This document shows, in pieces, positions 57,670 to 64,000 of a stretch of DNA of 64,000 nt (its first letter is position 1; every line of letters begins with the position of its first letter). The notes under the pieces are model-generated. The model saw only the letters and a list, made by a program, of their open reading frames with translations. It did not search any database and had not been told where the DNA came from. Both the position numbers and the translations under genes were made by a program. The stretch comes from Onchocerca volvulus (lineage: Eukaryota; Nematoda; Chromadorea; Rhabditida; Onchocercidae). The stretch is taken from NCBI GenBank assembly GCA_000499405.2, contig HG738139.1, positions 6,038,616-6,102,615 of the forward strand, written 5' to 3'.

Positions 57670-59446
57670 TGTATCAGATCGGTGAATAATAGTGTATTTA
57701 AAACAATTTTTTGATTTAGTAATAAATGCAATAAATAAATGTTTAGCAATAAATGCAAATACTGAATTAAAGCAGTTGGTCTGATATTGTGCGCTTTGCG
57801 TTAGGTTGCATTTTAATAACATAAAAAAAATCTTAGTAAATCGGATAAGTTTTTATGATAATGTTTCTTGTATTTTTCATTAAGTGGCTTATCAGGTCTT
57901 CATTATAATACTTCCGTTATTACTAAGGTACCAATACAAGCAAAATATCTCAGGCTTTATTTTTTGGGATAGTTTATAAAAGAATGAGAAATTGTCTGCT
58001 TTATTCAAATTTGTATAGTAGAAGATAGCTTCGCAGTTTAAATCTTTTATGTATGTAAGTTAAAGGATAAGATTCATTTATTGATATTTTTAGCAGCTTG
58101 AAAATGCATATCCTCGATATGGTTATCTTTAATGAAATAAAGGTGTTAAAAACACCAATACAATTTTTCCACGACGGAAGAAAAATAATTCAGTCTTATT
58201 TGAAAGACTTATGTGATATACAATTGTTTCGCTTTGCCTTTCTTTGCATTTGTTTGGTCTGTATTTCTTTTTTAAATTTTCTATGCTAGGCTTTGTGAAA
58301 CTTTAGTATTATTTTGATCATATCTCATTGTGATTCATTCTGTAAACTTAATCAGAAATATGTTTTGCTTTGTATAAGGAATCATTACGGTAAATATCAG
58401 CTTATCACTTTAAAGACATCATTTAGATTGAACTGCTATGATTTTCTGCGATCCATTTACTGATTAGATTTTTGAGAATTCGTAGGTTAAATGGAAAAGT
58501 TATAATCAACAAATATCTGGTAGCGGGATGGGAAATTGGATTTTTGATTTAGTAGTGAATTTTCTTTCTTTTATATGATCAAATTGTGTGATACTTTGCT
58601 TCTTTTAGATTGGACATTTATAGTGATTCCACAATAAAGTCATAAGGAATTTTATTTACGTTTTCTTATGAATTCGCTTGATTAAATTATTGTATTTCTT
58701 TCCAGTAGTCACTTATTACAGCATGATACTTTGTCAAATTATCTTTTCATTTTATTTGAAACTGCGTTGTATTTTGATTTTACTCTTGCTGGCCTCTCTT
58801 ATAATCTCGACTATTTCAATCTCATGCACATTTCCCGAGCTATATTTTTATTAATGCTCGAAAACTGACTTATTTTACTATTATATATTAATGCGATTGT
58901 TTTTTTACCTGGCTAGGAAAAGTCTGGACTAAGATAAGGGTATGACGGGACAAGGGATTTGCGAATGCTGCTTATTTTCACCATAATTATGTTGATGTTC
59001 GTTCTTCATAGTTATTTCCGGCATAATTTTGTAATATTTTATTCCCTCTATGTTCACTTTGATCGGGAAAAGAAATTGCTACTGCTGCAAATAAACTTAT
59101 GCTTTTCTCGTTCATTTTATTGACTAAAATACATCAAGTCAAGGCGATATCTGCTGTATTATTTTGAAATAAATCTGCATCATTTGTTATGCCTTACAAT
59201 AGTTGTTAAACAAGAAATGAAGTTGTCAATAACTTGTTGATGTTATCTATAGTCTAAGAGAGATCATGAGATTGCTTTCTACATGAATATGGGCAGTTCA
59301 ATCATCAAGAAAGATAACTTATGATGTATTGAATTTAGGAAAACTACTAAATACGACGTATCAGAACTAAAGAAGCAATGGAGTCCTTTAAATTGTTTCA
59401 TTATGTTTGAATTTATTTCCAGCTGCGAATATTGATCACCAAAAGA
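57670..59446. other. Intergenic region
   Basis: 3' UTR and flank of the kinesin gene, then the 5' flank of the CCCH gene. No supported ORF is seen. TTTCCAG at 59416-59422 is a likely cis- or trans-splice acceptor for the CCCH mRNA. Confidence 0.55.
57721..57736 (+). terminator. Poly(A) signal candidates for the kinesin gene
   Basis: Two AATAAA hexamers occur 50-70 bases after the kinesin stop codon. Confidence 0.5.
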
Positions 59447-59826
59447 ATGTTCCATGAAGAACGCTCAAGAATAACTGATTTGAAAAAGGAAAAATATGAT
59501 GATGATGATGATTCTTTGAAAATGAATCGAAGCAGTACTGATAATATGGAGGAAACCCCAAAGAAACTAGGAATAAATAAGAATGGCGGTACTGAAGTGA
59601 AGGAAGAATCAGTCGAAAGAAATGAGGATGAAGAAAAAGAGCTTGCTCGAGAGGATGTTTGCAGGTTAGCTTGTATTTTTTTTTTTTTTTTTGTTAACAG
59701 TTTTCACTAACAGAAGATGGTTCATCATATGACACAGTTAGCATGAATTAGGAAAAAGTTTGAGCTGCATCCGTAAAAATAACGATTGAGAAACGATTTG
59801 AAGAAATAATGGTGAATGTGGAGATA

Positions 59827-59873
<47 letters not shown>

Positions 59874-60947
59874 ATTACCATTTTTTTAGTTTCTTCATTA
59901 CAGAGATTTTCTAAATAATATGTGCAATCGTGGCTCAAGATGTAAATTTTATCATCCTCCAAGTATTGTTCGACAACGAGCATCACAGCAAACACCAGAA
60001 GGCATTGAATATCGGTTTTGCATTGACTATCAGGTAAACCTCTATTGCATGTGGAAACAACCGCGGAACCAAGTTGTTTATTGGTGAATAAGTCCTTAAG
60101 GCGAAATATTGAGTGAAATTTTCAGCTATGAACTATTAGAAGCCAACACATTTTTCTTTTATTGTGAAAAAATACCTGTTGTGTCATATATAGTTAGATG
60201 CGGGTACTAGGAAAATATCATATTTTTCTCGTTTTCGAACCGAAATTCAATTCATAGAGTAGGCAGAGGAAGTACCTAAAAAGCTAATGCAGCGATGTAA
60301 AATTTCAGAATCGTGGCTGCCATCGCGATAATTGCCGCTACATCCATGCTCATCGGGAGGATGTTGACCGTTACAAAATGACAGGGGAGGTGACGCTTAA
60401 CTTAGCGCGTGAAATTGCTGCAGTTTATAATTGCGATACTATCAATGGGATACCATTTTGCAAAGAATATCAAACAGGCTCGTGTTCACGCGGTGGACAG
60501 CGGTGTCGCTATTGGCATATTAACGTTGAGGAAGAGCGCGAGCGACGCCGCCGGGTACCACGCGGCATGCCAGCTTCTATATTGCCATCCTTAGCGCGAG
60601 GATCAGGCCTAGGGTTACCCTACTCTGCTTGCTCTAATCGTCGTTCCCATCCATATACTGCTGCTGATATCTATGGTGCATATAGTAAGCGTTTGCGTTA
60701 TGATTTGGATGACGATTACGTGCGTGATTTGGAACGTAGAAATGCAGAGCTAAATAAAGAAGTTGAGGGGCTTAAACGTGAACTCACACGTGAACGTGAG
60801 CGTTATGGCGATCTCTACGCATTATTTCGCCAGCGTGCTACCATTACAGCAGCGCAGCAAGATCGCGCTAACACGATTCCTGCTGCAGCAGCTTATTATC
60901 AGGCTGCATCATCAACAGGCTGGACCGATACACAGTGGACTCACTGA
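59447..60947 (+). CDS. CCCH zinc-finger protein, ZC3H10-like
   Basis: Exons 59447-59664, 59904-60033 and 60309-60947 join in phase to give about 328 residues. An acidic Lys/Glu/Asp-rich N-terminal segment, which includes a GAT repeat encoding five Asp, precedes three CCCH fingers: CRDFLNNMCNRGSRCKFYH (C-x7-C-x5-C-x3-H), CIDYQNRGCHRDNCRYIH (C-x7-C-x4-C-x3-H) and CKEYQTGSCSRGGQRCRYWH (C-x7-C-x6-C-x3-H). A charged coiled coil (YVRDLERRNAELNKEVEGLK) follows, then a Ala/Gln-rich tail. Number, spacing and order of fingers match vertebrate ZC3H10, an RNA-binding protein. The last exon is more G+C rich and uses different codons from its neighbours. The ATG chosen lies just after a splice acceptor at 59421-59422; an upstream exon cannot be excluded because the frame stays open to the acceptor. 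Confidence 0.82.
59831..59871. repeat. (TA)n microsatellite
   Basis: About 20 TA units in the first intron of the CCCH gene. Confidence 0.95.
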
Positions 60948-63097
60948 TTTCTATTCCGTTCTTCGCTATTTATTGATGATTTTTTTTACTGTCTTCTAAA
61001 TTCAATCACTTCTCGTGCGATTCTTTTTTGTAGATGCACTTGAAATTCGGTGAGTCCATTTATCCCTTCTCTTGTATTAGAGATTGGGATCAAAAAGAAA
61101 TACCAGTATTTCCAGATGTTCTTTGCATGAAGAAGTATATTTATAATTAAAAACTATGTGATACGGGACAAGCACTACTCGTTCTATTTCCCGAGTTCTG
61201 GGCAATATTTTGGGTGGGCAGAAGAAAGTTGTCATATATTTCTTATTTTATTTTGAACCAAATTTATATTTCGAAAAACCAAACTCTCAGATTTTTGGGA
61301 AAAGAAATTGAGTGGACAGAGAGTCTTAATTAGAGAAAACATTGCACTATAACTTATCTCGAACTATGTAGTTTTACATCCGTTAAAAATAAATAAGAGG
61401 ATTTTAGTCCTTTTATTTATGAAAAGAAAATTTGAATATCATCACCTTATCTCCTTGCTTTCTGCACTCCATATATCTTATATAAATATATATATATATA
61501 TATCTGCAAAATAGTGAATTTTGCTGGTTTTGCAGAGTTCATAGTGATAATGTATGTAAAGATCACTTATCAATAGGGTGCGTGCTGCGTTATTGCATTT
61601 TGTTATACTTCATCTTAAGATACATTAGAAAAGTAATATGCGGCAAGCATCTTCTTTTCTTTCAATTATACTTGACATATTTTTTGGTCCTTTTTCCTAT
61701 TTGTAATGTTTTTACTTTGAGTTATACTTTCCAGTTTTCTGCGCGCATTGTTTCCACTGGAATGCGAGCTTTCCACATGTTTTTGCGTTTTGCGCGAAAA
61801 TTGCTTGCAAATTTAATAAACTGTTTAAACATAAAATAGTAAAGCATTATGCGTTGTGCCTTAATGCTGCGAGTCATGCGCTTCGATTATACTTATCACT
61901 TTTTTGGAATTAATGGAAAATAAGCGTATGATTTAATAGTGTACGACGAACCTATGTTTAGTATCTCGATATGGATGAATTTGATTTTGTGAATAATTTA
62001 TTAACCTTATCAAGAAAATTTCACGTAGTAAAATTACAATAATAAGGAATCCAATGTGCAAATCATAAAAATCCAGAAACCACAAAAGTGTCGAAATCAG
62101 TGCTCTAATATTCAAATTTCGATTAATTTGAATCAAGTTGCTCATAATCAACAGTAAAATAAGAAGAGACTATAGTTGATTGTAAGTTTTTTTCGTTAAA
62201 TTTCAGGCAGTAGTGATAAATAATAGGACGCATAACTACTTAATGCACTTTTTATTTTTATCTAATCGCAGCAAATATTAGTTCAAAATATATTTTGCAT
62301 TGAGTGATTATACTTATAAGTATCAAAGGAACAATTGATAGACTGGAACATTATCCTTAGTTCGGTAAATTCTTCATTTGAAATTAAATATGAATAAAAT
62401 AAAAACTAAAGGGAAAATCGAATTTATGATTTTTTTTTTAGCGAATAATTTAGTAGTTTCATGGCTTACGTTTTACAATTGAGGAAAAAATTCATTACTG
62501 ATTTCTGGAATATTATATAACAAAATGTATAAATAAACAAACTTATAGGGTATTTCAGTTTAGGTGCTTCAGTTTCTTACTTTCCACTTTATTTCTTTTC
62601 AATTTCCTTTTATATATATGTATATTTTTTTTTTTTGGAAAATTCATGCAGATCAGCTAACAAATTAGAATTGAAATTGATTTCATTTTTATTCTGCTTA
62701 AACGTGCAAAATTTTTTTCTAATTTCGTGATTACAATCAGTATTGAGCGCGAAAAGCAAGCAATATGTGTAGATTTAATTGATAAAATACTCAGAGTTAG
62801 CTTTATACAGAACAGTTCATATGGTTTACATATTTCTCCCTCCTTGAAATAAATTCGTATCGAAATTCATAAAGCGCGCCGCATGAACCTTCGTCCAAGA
62901 AAACAGTTGGAGTTTTAATGTTATCTGAGAGTGTAACTAATATGCAAATTAAATTTCTCAGTCCTTCCTTGAGGTCGAATAATTTTGATGCTGCTTTATT
63001 TTGATGTTTGCTTTATCGATTTTTTCGTGCAACACGTTGATCCGCTGATTTGTATTATCGGTCAAGAAGACTGACTGCAAGTTTGTTTGTATTACAG
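60948..63097. other. Intergenic region
   Basis: 3' flank of the CCCH gene and 5' flank of the CWF19L2-like gene. Short TA runs occur near 61485-61504 and a T run near 62625. Small ORFs on both strands have no recognisable domain. Confidence 0.6.
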
Positions 63098-64000
63098 ATG
63101 TCGCGCTTTTTGAAACCAGCCGATTACAATGATGATGAAGATAAACCTTGTTTAATTAAAGCAAAACCAATTGGTCCGAAGTTCGCTCGAAAGTTAGGCA
63201 GTTATGGTGCGGGGAAAGATTTTGTTACTGGAAGCGTGAAGTCACAACAGGAACTGAGAGGTTTGCTGAAGTTCCCCAGTTATTAATTTGAAATTAAATA
63301 TTAGTTGTTTGATTTTTGGTTTTTAAAAATTTGTTTGTTTTTCTAATATTCTTAAAATTTTATGGAATTGGAATTTTTTTACTGCTGTTTAATTCTTCGT
63401 AGATTTGAAATAGAATTCTATGAGATTCAGTTTTTTTTTTTCTTTTTTTTCTGGTATTCGAAGTTTTGTGATAAATAGTCGTCTCTTTTCTATAATTTCA
63501 TCAATACTTTAGAAAATAATATAATAGGAAACGATACAAATGCAAGCGAAATGATAGATGAAAAAGCTAGATTAGAACAACGCAATAAACTTGGTGCAAA
63601 AATACTAAAGGCGAAACTGCAAGGAAAAACGGTATGTGTTATTAAAATTATACTATATTTATAATGATAGTTTCAATCGAAATGGGCCCGACAATGTCCA
63701 AAGGATTAAATAAAAGAATTATTATTTAAGAAACGCTATGAAAATTTTTGCAGGATTTGGTAGAAAAATTGGAAAAAGAGTTGTATGCTTTAAGAGAAGA
63801 TGAACAAGGCCCATCTTCAGTTTGCAAAATACTGCTTAAAACTGCTGGAGGTGGTGTGCAGATACCTGCTATTATGAAGCAAGAAGGAAAGGTCGCATAC
63901 CATATTTCTTTTTTTTTTTTTTTTTTTTTTGTGAATAAGAGAGTAAAATAGATAAATACGAATTAATTTGTACGCTTTAGGAAATGTGAGTGAAAATCAA
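63098..64000 (+). CDS. CWF19L2-like protein, 5' part (runs off the window)
   Basis: Exons 63098-63260, 63513-63631 and 63754-63891 join in phase and encode about 140 residues, starting MSRFLKPADYNDDEDKPC directly after a TTACAG acceptor, which fits SL trans-splicing. The helical block NKLGAKILKAKLQGKTDLVEKLEKEL matches the region of CWF19L2/Cwf19-like proteins that precedes the HIT-like C-terminal domains. Those proteins associate with the spliceosome and act around lariat debranching. The C-terminal domains lie beyond the window. After 63891 the next acceptor is at 63979-63980, where the in-phase reading is GAA ATG TGA, with a strong GTGAGT donor after five bases. This suggests a 5-nt microexon or an exon I cannot place. 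Confidence 0.65.
63907..63930. repeat. Poly-T tract in an intron
   Basis: A run of about 22-24 T. Similar homopolymers occur at 28406-28426 (T), 54458-54474 (A) and 59677-59692 (T). Confidence 0.8.

Overview
This window reads as nuclear DNA of a nematode, most likely a filarial parasite (Onchocerca/Brugia/Loa group). The evidence is strong A+T bias, genes cut into many short exons (about 40-370 bp) with small introns, a nematode-type serpentine receptor and Cys-loop channel, an omega-class glutathione transferase with an N-terminal extension, and a near-perfect copy of the nematode spliced leader SL1. No prokaryotic operon, rRNA, tRNA or CRISPR array was recognised. Gene models were built by hand from conserved protein blocks plus phase-compatible splice sites. 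Exon coordinates are therefore predictions, although most junctions close in frame exactly.

Layout: 1-6035, no supported gene. 6036-9910 (+), a 7TM chemoreceptor-like gene whose 2.2 kb intron carries a decayed Helitron (PIF1-like helicase). 10681-10914 (+), an SL1-like 22-mer directly upstream of a small ORF. 11070-13544 (-), a carbonyl-reductase-type short-chain dehydrogenase. 14022-16008 (+), a Rogdi homologue. 16851-20681 (+), a meiotic-clade (katanin/VPS4-like) AAA ATPase with a foldback element in an intron. 21805-30775 (+), a Cys-loop ligand-gated anion channel with a 4.3 kb first intron. 32275-33634 (-), a divergent small-heat-shock-like protein. 37591-39810 (-), omega glutathione S-transferase. 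43684-45189 (-), SBDS ribosome maturation factor. 46335-48621 (+), a three-finger C2H2 protein. 51350-57669 (+), conventional kinesin heavy chain (UNC-116/KIF5), 21 exons and a predicted 963 residues. 59447-60947 (+), a ZC3H10-like CCCH protein. 63098-end (+), the 5' part of a CWF19L2-like gene.

The genes form no single pathway. They are a mix of housekeeping functions (ribosome maturation, RNA processing, microtubule transport, redox and detoxification) and neuronal or sensory signalling. SBDS and the C2H2 gene are divergently transcribed about 1.1 kb apart.

The most interesting signals are the SL1-like sequence embedded in genomic DNA (possible retrocopy of a trans-spliced mRNA), the Helitron relic with a candidate 3' terminus just before a receptor exon, two non-canonical GC-AG introns in the kinesin gene, and two intronic foldbacks (one MITE-like, one with a 21-bp perfect stem that could be a small-RNA hairpin).
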